From assembly GCA_016187325.1 (NCBI GenBank), contig JACPJY010000023.1:1-9396 (forward strand): 9,396 nt of DNA, read 5' to 3'. How positions within the stretch are numbered: the first letter of the stretch is position 1; every line of letters starts with the position of its first letter. Under the pieces are notes generated by a model. That model had not been told where the DNA came from, did not search any database, and saw only the letters and a program-made list of their open reading frames with translations. This DNA comes from Rhodospirillales bacterium. GTDB taxonomy: Bacteria > Pseudomonadota > Alphaproteobacteria > Rhodospirillales > Casp-alpha2. Positions 1 through 5,102 of the stretch are shown in pieces. Made by a program: the position numbers and the translations under genes.

Positions 1-13
1 CCGTAAGAACATC

Positions 14-469
14 ATGCGGGATTTTGTCATCAACGAGATTTCCGCGGTGGACTCGCCTTCGATGGAGCACGCCCGCATGGCCATCATGAAGCGCGCCGAC
101 CCCGATAATTCACAGGAGCCCAACCACATGCAAAAAATCATGACCCGCGAAACGCAGCCGATCAGCTTCGATACACTGCAAGAAGCGATGCAGTACCTTC
201 AACGAAACGGCATGGGTCGCACCGATGCGATGTCCAAGGCCGCCCGCGAGCACCCCGACCTGCTCAAGGCGTACAACGCCGAGGGCGAAACGCGGGTTCA
301 CAAGGCGCTCGATACGTCGTTGACCATCATGACCCGGCCGCCCGCCGTGCGCCAATTCCAGGACTTGATCCGCGAGATCAAAACCCGCGACGGCTGCGAC
401 AGCGTGACCGCCCTGCGCCGCGCCAAGGCCGAGGACCCGGAGTTGTTTGCGCGCTATCAGGCGGCTTGA
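14..469 (+). CDS. Phage-related small protein with duplicated helical motif (5' end uncertain)
   Basis: The 151-residue product begins with a segment (FVINEISAVDSPSMEHARMAI, then MKRAD) of the type I recall from phage head-morphogenesis or prohead-protease-like proteins; this is family memory, not a search result. The frame is open to the left window edge, so the true start may lie upstream of the ATG used here, and no ribosome binding site can be judged. The C-terminal two thirds hold two related helical segments, roughly residues 52-89 and 115-149. Both follow the pattern F..L...(M/I)..(R/T)..G...(A)(M/L)..A...(H/D)P(D/E)L...Y. No signal peptide or membrane segment is seen. The stop is followed within 8 nt by a strong GC hairpin. 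The gene is likely a remnant or edge gene of a mobile element lying left of tRNA-Ser. Its function is not known; a head-assembly or scaffold role would be a guess. Confidence 0.6.
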   Translation: MRDFVINEISAVDSPSMEHARMAIMKRADPDNSQEPNHMQKIMTRETQPISFDTLQEAMQYLQRNGMGRTDAMSKAAREHPDLLKAYNAEGETRVHKALDTSLTIMTRPPAVRQFQDLIREIKTRDGCDSVTALRRAKAEDPELFARYQAA

Positions 470-476
470 TTTGCAG

Positions 477-512
477 CCCGGCGCGCCCGCAGACATGCGG
501 CCCCGCGCCGGG
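477..512 (+). terminator. Strong GC hairpin after the phage-like gene
   Basis: A perfect 9-bp inverted repeat, CCCGGCGCG (477-485) and CGCGCCGGG (504-512), encloses a second small stem, CCGC (487-490) with GCGG (497-500), around the loop agacat. It begins 8 nt after the TGA at 467-469. No T-run follows, so if it stops transcription it is not a canonical intrinsic terminator; it could instead protect the mRNA 3' end. Confidence 0.4.
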
Positions 513-798
513 GCGGCGACCCGGCCGCCGCGCACCCGCGCCGGGCGGGCAAGCCGGATGAGTGTCCGCAAATAACCGCCGGCAGGCGCGTCACGGCTTT
601 CGTCTCCTTACCGGGGGCGCGCAGAAGGATGCCAGCGGCGGCGGGGTTTGCCATGCGATCCCGCCGCCGCCCTTTCTCACCCCTCCCACCCCGCTAGGGC
701 GCTCGCCCACGCCGTTCCCGGCGAAGACCGCATGATCCCCGCCCCCGAGCCTGAAACCCGCAGAGGCGAGCGTCTCTACGGGGGCCCTGGCGCATGAA
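513..798. other. Gene-poor GC-rich stretch with inverted repeats
   Basis: I see no convincing coding frame between the phage-like gene and the repeat protein. The frames that stay open here are Arg/Ala/Gly-rich, lack recognisable motifs and lack good ribosome binding sites. Besides the hairpin at 635-670 there is an imperfect 9-bp inverted repeat, CCCGCAGAG (757-765) with CTCTACGGG (774-782), with one mismatch. The region could be eroded mobile-element DNA; nothing in it shows a function. Confidence 0.45.
635..670 (+). terminator. Perfect 11-bp GC inverted repeat with pyrimidine tail
   Basis: GCGGCGGCGGG (635-645) pairs perfectly with CCCGCCGCCGC (660-670) around a 14-nt loop. On the plus strand it is followed by CCTTTCTC. 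This is terminator-like geometry for transcripts arriving from the phage-like gene, but the tail is weak, so the role is inferred. Confidence 0.4.
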
Positions 799-831
799 GA
801 AAGCCACCCCGGTCGCGCCGGAGCGGCTTTC
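799..831 (-). terminator. Possible terminator of the repeat-protein gene
   Basis: GAAAGCC (799-805) and GGCTTTC (825-831) form a perfect 7-bp outer stem, continued by a CCGG/CCGG inner stem after a 3x3 internal loop. It lies about 28 nt beyond the stop of the minus-strand repeat-protein gene. On that strand the stem is followed by TTCTTCAT, a weak T-rich tail. Confidence 0.4.
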
Positions 832-859
832 GATATCAGCGCCTGGGGCGGAGATTAAC

Positions 860-1207
860 TTAACGGCGCTTGATAGCGCCTTCATAACCCCCGTGCGCAT
901 CGCGAATAGTACCATCGGGCGCGACTGTTCCGATTCGCCGGCCGAAGGCATCACGTCGAGTGAATATTCCATCGCGGCCTTGCTCGACATAACCCGTGTA
1001 TTTCCCGTGCGCATCACGCAGGATGATGCGCCCGCCAACGTCGGGAGTAGCCGAACCCGTCCGCTTCCCGTGCGCGTCATGAATTGTGCCGCCATGTTCG
1101 ACGGAGCCTATGTACTTCCCATGCGCGTCGCGCACATCAAAATCATCGGCCGAAGCGGGCGCCGCCGCGAGCGGCATTAGGGCCAGGACTGCGAAAAAGG
1201 GTTTCAT
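860..1207 (-). CDS. Exported protein with five DAHG-type tandem repeats
   Basis: The 115-residue product has a signal peptide (MKPFF, hydrophobic core, predicted cleavage after ASA at residue 20), so it should be exported. The mature part is five copies of a repeat with a D-A-[HF]-G-x-x-x-G core at residues 27-34, 44-51, 65-72, 86-93 and 103-110. These are spaced 17, 21, 21 and 17 residues apart and joined by short Gly/Val turns. Such short beta-hairpin repeats recall beta-flower-like folds, but this is shape similarity only. GGAGGA lies 6 nt before the ATG, supporting the start. The repetition is also visible in DNA: CCCGTGCGC or a one-base variant occurs at 890, 1004, 1067 and 1118. The gene lies between the phage-like gene and tRNA-Ser and could be cargo of an integrated element. 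The ligand, partner and function are unknown. Confidence 0.65.
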   Translation of the reverse strand: MKPFFAVLALMPLAAAPASADDFDVRDAHGKYIGSVEHGGTIHDAHGKRTGSATPDVGGRIILRDAHGKYTGYVEQGRDGIFTRRDAFGRRIGTVAPDGTIRDAHGGYEGAIKRR

Positions 1208-1335
1208 GGGCGTTCCTCCAGCCGATTATGCCCTTGGACGGGGGGGCTCTAGCGCAGCCGCGCCCCTGGCCCATTTTTAGTCGCCTGGTGCGGGGTTGAG
1301 CCGGGGGTTGACTACATAAAACGCAGAATAGCCTA

Positions 1336-1344
1336 ATTATATCA
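1336..1344 (-). promoter_or_regulatory. Extended -10 promoter element (TGATATAAT)
   Basis: The minus strand reads TGATATAAT, a perfect extended -10 (TGnTATAAT), in an AT-rich island just beyond the tRNA 3' end. No good -35 is present at the usual distance, which would fall inside the tRNA gene. It would start a leader of about 120 nt for the repeat-protein gene at 1207. Confidence 0.4.
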
Positions 1345-1352
1345 ATGTAGAT

Positions 1353-1445
1353 TGGCGGAGGGAGGGGGATTCGAACCCCCGATACGGCTGTTAACCGTAT
1401 AACGGTTTAGCAAACCGCCGCCTTCAGCCACTCGGCCACCCCTCC
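1353..1445 (-). tRNA. tRNA-Ser, anticodon GCU
   Basis: Read on the minus strand, this is a 93-nt class II tRNA. The acceptor stem GGAGGGG pairs with TCCCTCC (one G-U at the base), followed by discriminator G and an encoded CCA (plus-strand TGG at 1353-1355). The D-arm contains GGCCGAGTGGCTGAAGG. The anticodon stem GCGGT/ACCGT carries the loop TTGCTAA, giving anticodon GCT, which decodes the serine codons AGC and AGU. The long variable arm (ATACGG pairing with CCGTAT) is the serine-type identity element. The T-arm GGGGG-TTCGAAT-CCCCC is perfect. A promoter lies about 50 nt upstream. Its 3' end faces the putative mobile DNA on the left. Confidence 0.96.
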
Positions 1446-1495
1446 GCAGAACTTCGTTGCCGCGTCCAGGCGCGACGCCCGGCTGCGACCGCGCG

Positions 1496-1524
1496 GTTAT
1501 AGCCGCTCGCCCGTCCGCCTTCAA
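1496..1524 (-). promoter_or_regulatory. tRNA-Ser promoter
   Basis: On the minus strand TTGAAG (1524-1519) and TATAAC (1501-1496) are separated by exactly 17 bp, matching 4/6 and 5/6 of the sigma-70 consensus. Transcription would start near 1489, giving a 5' leader of about 44 nt before the mature tRNA. The element sits 28 nt past the stop of the YbaK-like gene, so the tRNA need not depend on read-through. Confidence 0.6.
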
Positions 1525-1551
1525 GCCGACGCGTCCGTTCCCGGGGCGCCG

Positions 1552-2112
1552 TCAACCCGGCAGCTTGCGCTCGCCGGTGAAGGTCTTGGTGCGCTTCAAC
1601 GGCGGCGGCGCCACCACGACGCCTTCCAGCGGCTTCGCCACGTTGTAGGAGACGATGCCCTGGGTCAGCTTCATCAGCTCCGGCACGCCGATCCGGAACG
1701 CGTGGCCGGCGTCGCCGGCCGCAGCATAGACGTGGCGGAAGCGCTTCAGCGAGTGGTCGATCACCGCCGGCAGCTTGCCCGGCAATGCGACCGGCGGCAC
1801 CGCGCCCGCCGTGAAGCCGGTGGCGCCCTTGAGCTCGGCCGCCGACGGCTTGCGCACCTCGCCCTGCATGAAGAAGGCCGCGCCTAAGTTGGACTCGATC
1901 ACCGCGTGGTCGCCGGCGATCAGCACCAGAACCATGCGCTTGCCGATGAAATAGATCAGCGCTTGCAGGATCTGGCCGGCCTCGGCGCCGAGCTCTTTGG
2001 CCGCGGCGGCGGTCTGCGTCAACGGCGCCTTCAGCGCCGTCACCTTGTCGTCGAGGCCGGCCGCCTTCAGCGCCTTCCTGACTTTCTCGACCGCCGGGTT
2101 CGCCTTCGCCAT
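1552..2112 (-). CDS. YbaK/ProX-family aminoacyl-tRNA editing-domain protein
   Basis: The 186-residue product matches the YbaK/EbsC fold, known for hydrolysing mischarged tRNAs such as Ala- or Cys-tRNA(Pro) in trans. Family features are the N-terminal segment (VEKVRKALKAAGLDDKV), the ATGFTAGAVPPV loop at residues 97-108 (the conserved GxxP substrate-pocket turn) and the LPAVID strand at 114-119. The position of the catalytic lysine (K46 of E. coli and Haemophilus YbaK, in a (V/I)xKxL context) is here glutamine 50, in QILQALIY. The enzyme may therefore be inactive, altered in substrate, or a tRNA-binding protein only. A basic proline-containing tail of about 25 residues extends past the usual end. 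The ATG at 2112 follows GGAGGAG at good spacing. It lies 37 nt downstream of the GST gene on the same strand and is probably cotranscribed. Confidence 0.85.
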   Translation of the reverse strand: MAKANPAVEKVRKALKAAGLDDKVTALKAPLTQTAAAAKELGAEAGQILQALIYFIGKRMVLVLIAGDHAVIESNLGAAFFMQGEVRKPSAAELKGATGFTAGAVPPVALPGKLPAVIDHSLKRFRHVYAAAGDAGHAFRIGVPELMKLTQGIVSYNVAKPLEGVVVAPPPLKRTKTFTGERKLPG

Positions 2113-2149
2113 CGCTCGCTCCTCCGCGCCTTCGCCGCGCGTCCCTTGC

Positions 2150-2782
2150 TTAGACGTTGTAGAACGGCACCTGCATCCCCTTTTCGACCGCCGGGCGCTT
2201 CGCGATCTCGTCGTACCAGCGCTTGACGTTCGGATAGTCGGCCAAGTCCACCTGGTGGCGGGGATGGCGCTGCACCCACGGGTAGGTGGCGATGTCGGCG
2301 ACGGTGTAGCCGTCGCCGGCCAGGTACTTGGTGTTGCCGAGCCGCGTGTTCATCACCTTATAGAGCCGCTTCGCCTCGTCGTGGTAGCGCTTCTTGCCGT
2401 AGGGCACGTCCTCGGGCGGGTTGAACAGGAAGTGGTGGGCCTGCCCGAACATCGGCCCGACGCCGCCCATCTGCCACATCAGCCACTCCAGCGTCTCGGT
2501 GCGCTGGCGCGGGTCCTTGGGCAACAGTTTGCTTTTCGCCTTCTCGGCCAGATAGATCAGGATCGCCCCCGATTCGAACACCGAGATCGGCTTGCCGCCC
2601 GGGCCCTCGGAATCGACGATCGCCGGAATCCGGTTGTTGGGGCTGATCTTCAGGAACTCGGGCTTGTGCTGCTCGCCCTTGGAGATGTCCACCTTATGGA
2701 CGTTGTACTTGAGGCCGAGCTCTTCCAGCATCACCGAAACCTTGCGGCCGTTGGGCGTTCCCCAGGTGTAGAGGTCGATCAT
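2150..2782 (-). CDS. yfcG: Glutathione S-transferase, YfcG/YghU-like (Nu class)
   Basis: The 210-residue product has a thioredoxin-like N-terminal domain (about 1-82) and an all-helical C-terminal domain. YfcG-type features are T9-P-N11-G, whose Thr and Asn bind glutathione in place of Tyr or Ser; ISPNNRIPAIVD (46-57) with the cis-proline P53; FESGAI (69-74), whose E70-S71 binds the gamma-glutamyl group; ETLEWLMWQMGGVGPMFGQ; and VADIATYPWV in the helical domain. YfcG-type enzymes act as glutathione-dependent disulfide reductases in the cytoplasm rather than as conjugating enzymes. The length is typical of the family. AAGGA lies 7 nt before the start. A promoter-like pair is present at 2828-2855, and the YbaK-like gene follows 37 nt downstream. 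The symbol is given by homology; the paralogue yghU cannot be excluded. Confidence 0.9.
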   Translation of the reverse strand: MIDLYTWGTPNGRKVSVMLEELGLKYNVHKVDISKGEQHKPEFLKISPNNRIPAIVDSEGPGGKPISVFESGAILIYLAEKAKSKLLPKDPRQRTETLEWLMWQMGGVGPMFGQAHHFLFNPPEDVPYGKKRYHDEAKRLYKVMNTRLGNTKYLAGDGYTVADIATYPWVQRHPRHQVDLADYPNVKRWYDEIAKRPAVEKGMQVPFYNV

Positions 2783-2827
2783 CGTTCATCCTTTGTCGCG
2801 GTTGGCGGACTTTTTTTCCGGCCGCCC

Positions 2828-2855
2828 AGCATAGGCGAAATTGGATGCCAGGCAA
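2828..2855 (-). promoter_or_regulatory. Possible promoter for the GST-YbaK pair
   Basis: On the minus strand TTGCCT (2855-2850) and TATGCT (2833-2828) are separated by 16 bp, each 4/6 to consensus. The predicted start near 2821 gives a leader of about 40 nt. The gap is shared with the divergent cysteine-rich gene, so regulatory sites may overlap. Confidence 0.35.
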
Positions 2856-2938
2856 GGCGCGAAAACGTGCGGAAATCGCCGTTCGGCGCTATGATCGGGA
2901 CGTCGGCGACGATCGCGCCGTTCTTGAGGAGACCCGTC

Positions 2939-3256
2939 ATGACCCGCCTCACCTCCGTCGTGCTTTCGGTGTTCGCCGTTGCGTTCGTTGTCGCCGTCGC
3001 CGACGTCCCGGCGCCGGCGCTCGCCCAACAGCAAGACCTGATGCGCTGCATGGAGCAGTGCCTGCGCCACGAGGGCCGCGACCAGAAGGAGACGTGCAAG
3101 CTGCGCTGCGCCGACATCCCGTCGGTGACCGGTCAAGGCGGCCGGCCGCCCGGCGATCGCGACTGTATGGCCCGCTTCAAGGCGTGCGGCAAGGACTGCG
3201 GCCGCGACCGCAAATGCGCCGCCGCCTGCAAGGCCGAGCTGATGAACTGCAAATAG
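2939..3256 (+). CDS. Small exported ten-cysteine protein
   Basis: The 105-residue product has a signal peptide: MTR, then a hydrophobic core, then APALA-Q with predicted cleavage after residue 29. The mature domain has ten cysteines, at 37, 41, 53, 57, 76, 83, 87, 93, 97 and 104. The first four form a twin CX3C pair with 11 residues between. The last six are spaced 6-3-5-3-6, which is symmetric. The even number and the i/i+4 pairing suggest disulfide-bonded helical hairpins in the periplasm; metal binding is an alternative. Charged residues and a Gly/Pro linker (about 62-74) separate the two halves. The same frame is open far upstream, but GAGGAG 7 nt before the ATG at 2939 and the signal peptide fix the start. 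I recognise no named family. It is transcribed divergently from the GST gene. Confidence 0.75.
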   Translation: MTRLTSVVLSVFAVAFVVAVADVPAPALAQQQDLMRCMEQCLRHEGRDQKETCKLRCADIPSVTGQGGRPPGDRDCMARFKACGKDCGRDRKCAAACKAELMNCK

Positions 3257-3312
3257 CGGCGGCAAGGCGTCCAATGGCCGACCGGACCCGGTTCGCGGGC
3301 GGCGGCGTTGCC

Positions 3313-4074
3313 CTAGCGCACGTAGCTGGCGCCGTTGACGTCGACGGTGGTGCCGGTGGCATGCGGCGCCAGGCCGGAGGCGAGGAAGGCGACGACGTTG
3401 GCGACGTCGGACGGCGGCGCTAGGCCGCCGATCGGGATCTCGGCCACCGCGGCGGCTCGCTTCTTGGGATCGGCGAGCGCGGCTTCCGCCATCTCGGTCG
3501 CCACGAACCCCGGCGCCACCGCGTAGGCGAGCACGCCCTGCCTTGCCCAGCCGCGGGCGATGGTGCGGGTCAAGGCGAGCACGCCGCCCTTGGTCGCCGC
3601 GTACGCCCAGTAGTCGGGCGCGTCGCCGCGGAAGCCGGCGCGGCTGGCGATGTTGACGATGATGCCGCCGCCTTGGCCTGCGAACGTGGCGACGGCGGCG
3701 CGGCAGAGATCGGCGAGCGCCGTCAGGTTGACCGCGAGCGTGCGCGCCCAGGTCTCGTCCCAGGCGTCGTCGGCGGCGTCGATCGCCGCCGGCTCGTAGA
3801 TGCCGGCGTTGTTGACCAGCACGTCGAGGCGGCCGCGCCAGTCGAGCGCGTCGCGCCACAGGCGGGCGCCGGTGCCCGGCGCCGCCAGATCGGCCTCAAT
3901 CGGGTGCGCCCGACCGGCCGGCAGGGTGTTTGCCAGGCTTGCCGCCGCGGCCCGGTTGCGGGCATAGTGAAGGACCACGTGGGCACCCGCCCGGCCAAGC
4001 GTTTCGGCGCACGCCGCGCCGATGCCGCGCGATGCCCCAGTAACCAGTACGGTCTTGCCGCCGAGATCGATCAT
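3313..4074 (-). CDS. Short-chain dehydrogenase/reductase, FabG-like
   Basis: The 253-residue classical SDR has the dinucleotide motif TGASRGIG (12-19), an acidic site AD at 61-62, NNAG (88-91), catalytic N116, S144, Y158 and K162 (YAATK), the PGFVAT segment (188-193) and the C-terminal GTTVDVNGASY typical of FabG-like enzymes. It should catalyse NAD(P)H-dependent oxidoreduction of a carbonyl/alcohol substrate in the cytoplasm. Residues 38-42 (ARNRA), after the second beta strand, are basic and suggest NADPH preference. The substrate cannot be read from sequence, and no fatty-acid genes adjoin, so it is not necessarily the housekeeping FabG. The frame remains open far upstream, but the MIDLGGKTVLVTGAS start is the normal SDR N-terminus; the ribosome binding site there (GGCAGG) is only moderate. 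It converges on the cysteine-rich gene with a 56-nt gap. Confidence 0.9.
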   Translation of the reverse strand: MIDLGGKTVLVTGASRGIGAACAETLGRAGAHVVLHYARNRAAAASLANTLPAGRAHPIEADLAAPGTGARLWRDALDWRGRLDVLVNNAGIYEPAAIDAADDAWDETWARTLAVNLTALADLCRAAVATFAGQGGGIIVNIASRAGFRGDAPDYWAYAATKGGVLALTRTIARGWARQGVLAYAVAPGFVATEMAEAALADPKKRAAAVAEIPIGGLAPPSDVANVVAFLASGLAPHATGTTVDVNGASYVR

Positions 4075-4177
4075 CGCCTGCCCGCCGGTGTCCCGTTTCT
4101 CCCCGTTTTCCGCTCGAGCGCCCACTCTAGGGGATCGGCCGCGGAGCCGCCACCCGGCGGCCCGCATACGAAGGTCT

Positions 4178-4206
4178 TTGACTCGGCCGCCGCCCTTGGG
4201 TAGCAC
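4178..4206 (+). promoter_or_regulatory. Possible promoter of the receiver-domain gene
   Basis: TTGACT (4178-4183) is followed after 17 bp by TAGCAC (4201-4206). The -35 is good (5/6) and the -10 poor (3/6). It lies in the 200-nt gap between the divergent SDR and receiver genes, about 65 nt upstream of the receiver start. Confidence 0.3.
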
Positions 4207-4276
4207 AATGCAATCCGACGAAACCGGGGGGAAGACGAGCCGGCCGTTGGGGTCCGGATAACTACCTAATGAAGCT

Positions 4277-4804
4277 ATGAAGCCTTCGCCCTTGCAAGGA
4301 ATGAACGTTTTGATCATCGAGGATGATCGGCACATGCGGCTGCTCATCCGCAACGTGCTGTTTTCGCTCGGCGTCAACGACGTCGCGGACGCCAGCGACG
4401 GCCAGGCGGCCTTCGAGGTGATAAAATCGTTCAAGCCGCACCTGATCCTGTGCGACCTCCGCATGACGCCGATGGGTGGCCTGCAGTTCGTCCGCACATT
4501 GCGCGCCGACGCGGGCAATCCGTGCCGCTTCGTGCCGGTGATCATGATCACGGCGTATGCCGACCTGGCGACCGTCGCCGAGGCGCGCGACGTTGGCGTC
4601 ACCGAGATCATGGCCAAGCCGCTGTCGGCGGCGTCGCTGCAGAAGCGCATCCATCGCGTCCTCCACGACCCGCGTCCGTTCGTCGAGGCGCCGCACTTCG
4701 TCGGCCCCGACCGGCGGCGCCAGTCGAAGCCCGATTTCGGCGGCCGCGACCGGCGGGAGAGAAAACCCAAATACGTCCGCGGCGGCGCGACAGGTGCCGC
4801 CTAG
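4277..4804 (+). CDS. CheY-like receiver protein with DRR-rich tail
   Basis: The 175-residue product has one receiver domain (about 9-131): acidic pocket E15-D16-D17, phospho-acceptor D60 in LCDLRM, T92 (ITAY) and K114 (AKPL), all of which a phosphorylatable receiver needs. No DNA-binding or enzymatic output domain follows. Instead a basic tail of about 45 residues carries two related motifs, VGPDRRRQ (142-149) and GGRDRRER (155-162), separated by a KPDF segment. I recall similar GPDRRR tails on stand-alone receivers of alphaproteobacteria; the partner kinase and output are unknown. An alternative start at 4301 (MNVLIIEDD) gives 167 residues and fits the domain boundary, but AAGGA abuts that ATG with no spacer, so neither start has an ideal ribosome binding site. 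Its stop overlaps that of the converging membrane-protein gene. No histidine kinase is present in the window. Confidence 0.85.
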   Translation: MKPSPLQGMNVLIIEDDRHMRLLIRNVLFSLGVNDVADASDGQAAFEVIKSFKPHLILCDLRMTPMGGLQFVRTLRADAGNPCRFVPVIMITAYADLATVAEARDVGVTEIMAKPLSAASLQKRIHRVLHDPRPFVEAPHFVGPDRRRQSKPDFGGRDRRERKPKYVRGGATGAA

Positions 4805-5049
4805 CCTTCGCCCCCACTTAATTTACCGACGAACCGTCGCCACTGACGTGCCGACCAGTCGCGGGCTTCGTCCATGTGCCGCCCGAGCGCCGGGTAACGC
4901 CGCCTGAACTTCTGGCGCAGCCAGCGCGCCCACGACGACTCCCGGGACAGCAGATAAACCCCGACCAGCAGGAACAGCACGCCTTGCAGTACCGGCAGGA
5001 ACAGCCCAAGGAATCCGAGCACCAGGAACACCCAGCCGCCGGTCAGCAC
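4801..5049 (-). CDS. Small PGPGW-like membrane protein
   Basis: The 82-residue product has one long hydrophobic block (residues 4-34, WVFLVLGFLGLFLPVLQGVL and following) that could be a helical hairpin or two short membrane helices around LPVLQG. An amphipathic basic C-terminus (RWLRQKFRRRYPALGRH) follows. This resembles putative membrane proteins of the PGPGW/DUF454 type, where LPxLPG is common. The start is uncertain. The GTG at 5049 is the only standard start close to the domain but has no clear ribosome binding site. The frame is open further upstream with an Arg-rich stretch that would suit a cytoplasmic N-terminus, and a CTG at 5106 overlaps the end of the dehydrogenase gene. It could be the last gene of the DoxX-SelW-dehydrogenase unit (53-nt gap). 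Its function is unknown. Confidence 0.6.
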   Translation of the reverse strand: MLTGGWVFLVLGFLGLFLPVLQGVLFLLVGVYLLSRESSWARWLRQKFRRRYPALGRHMDEARDWSARQWRRFVGKLSGGEG

Positions 5050-5102
5050 GGCGATGCGGCGGACTCTGCGGGCGCTTGTCTGCCGGCGGTGTCGGGGTGG
5101 CT

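Noticed and set aside
110..571. Minus-strand open frame opposite the phage-like gene
   Set aside because: Low-complexity Arg/Ala/Gly/Val product antisense to a gene with recognisable motifs.
694..1095. Minus-strand open frame overlapping the repeat protein
   Set aside because: It has no recognisable motif or ribosome binding site; the overlapping frame has a signal peptide and regular repeats.
890..1126. CRISPR-like short repeats
   Set aside because: The repeats are coding, diverged and spaced in whole codons; there are no unique spacers and no cas genes.
1306..1342. Plus-strand promoter starting with TTGACT at 1308
   Set aside because: No good -10 lies at 16-18 bp and no plus-strand gene follows for it to serve.
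1342..1524. Open frame on the minus strand overlapping the tRNA
   Set aside because: Its C-terminus (NSRIGGSNPPPSA) is the familiar mistranslation of a serine tRNA gene; there is no independent coding evidence.
1997..2938. Upstream extension of the cysteine-rich protein frame
   Set aside because: It runs antisense across the GST and YbaK-like genes; the signal peptide and ribosome binding site place the start at 2939.
4075..4770. Upstream extension of the SDR frame
   Set aside because: It is antisense to the receiver gene and has no motifs; the SDR begins normally at 4074.
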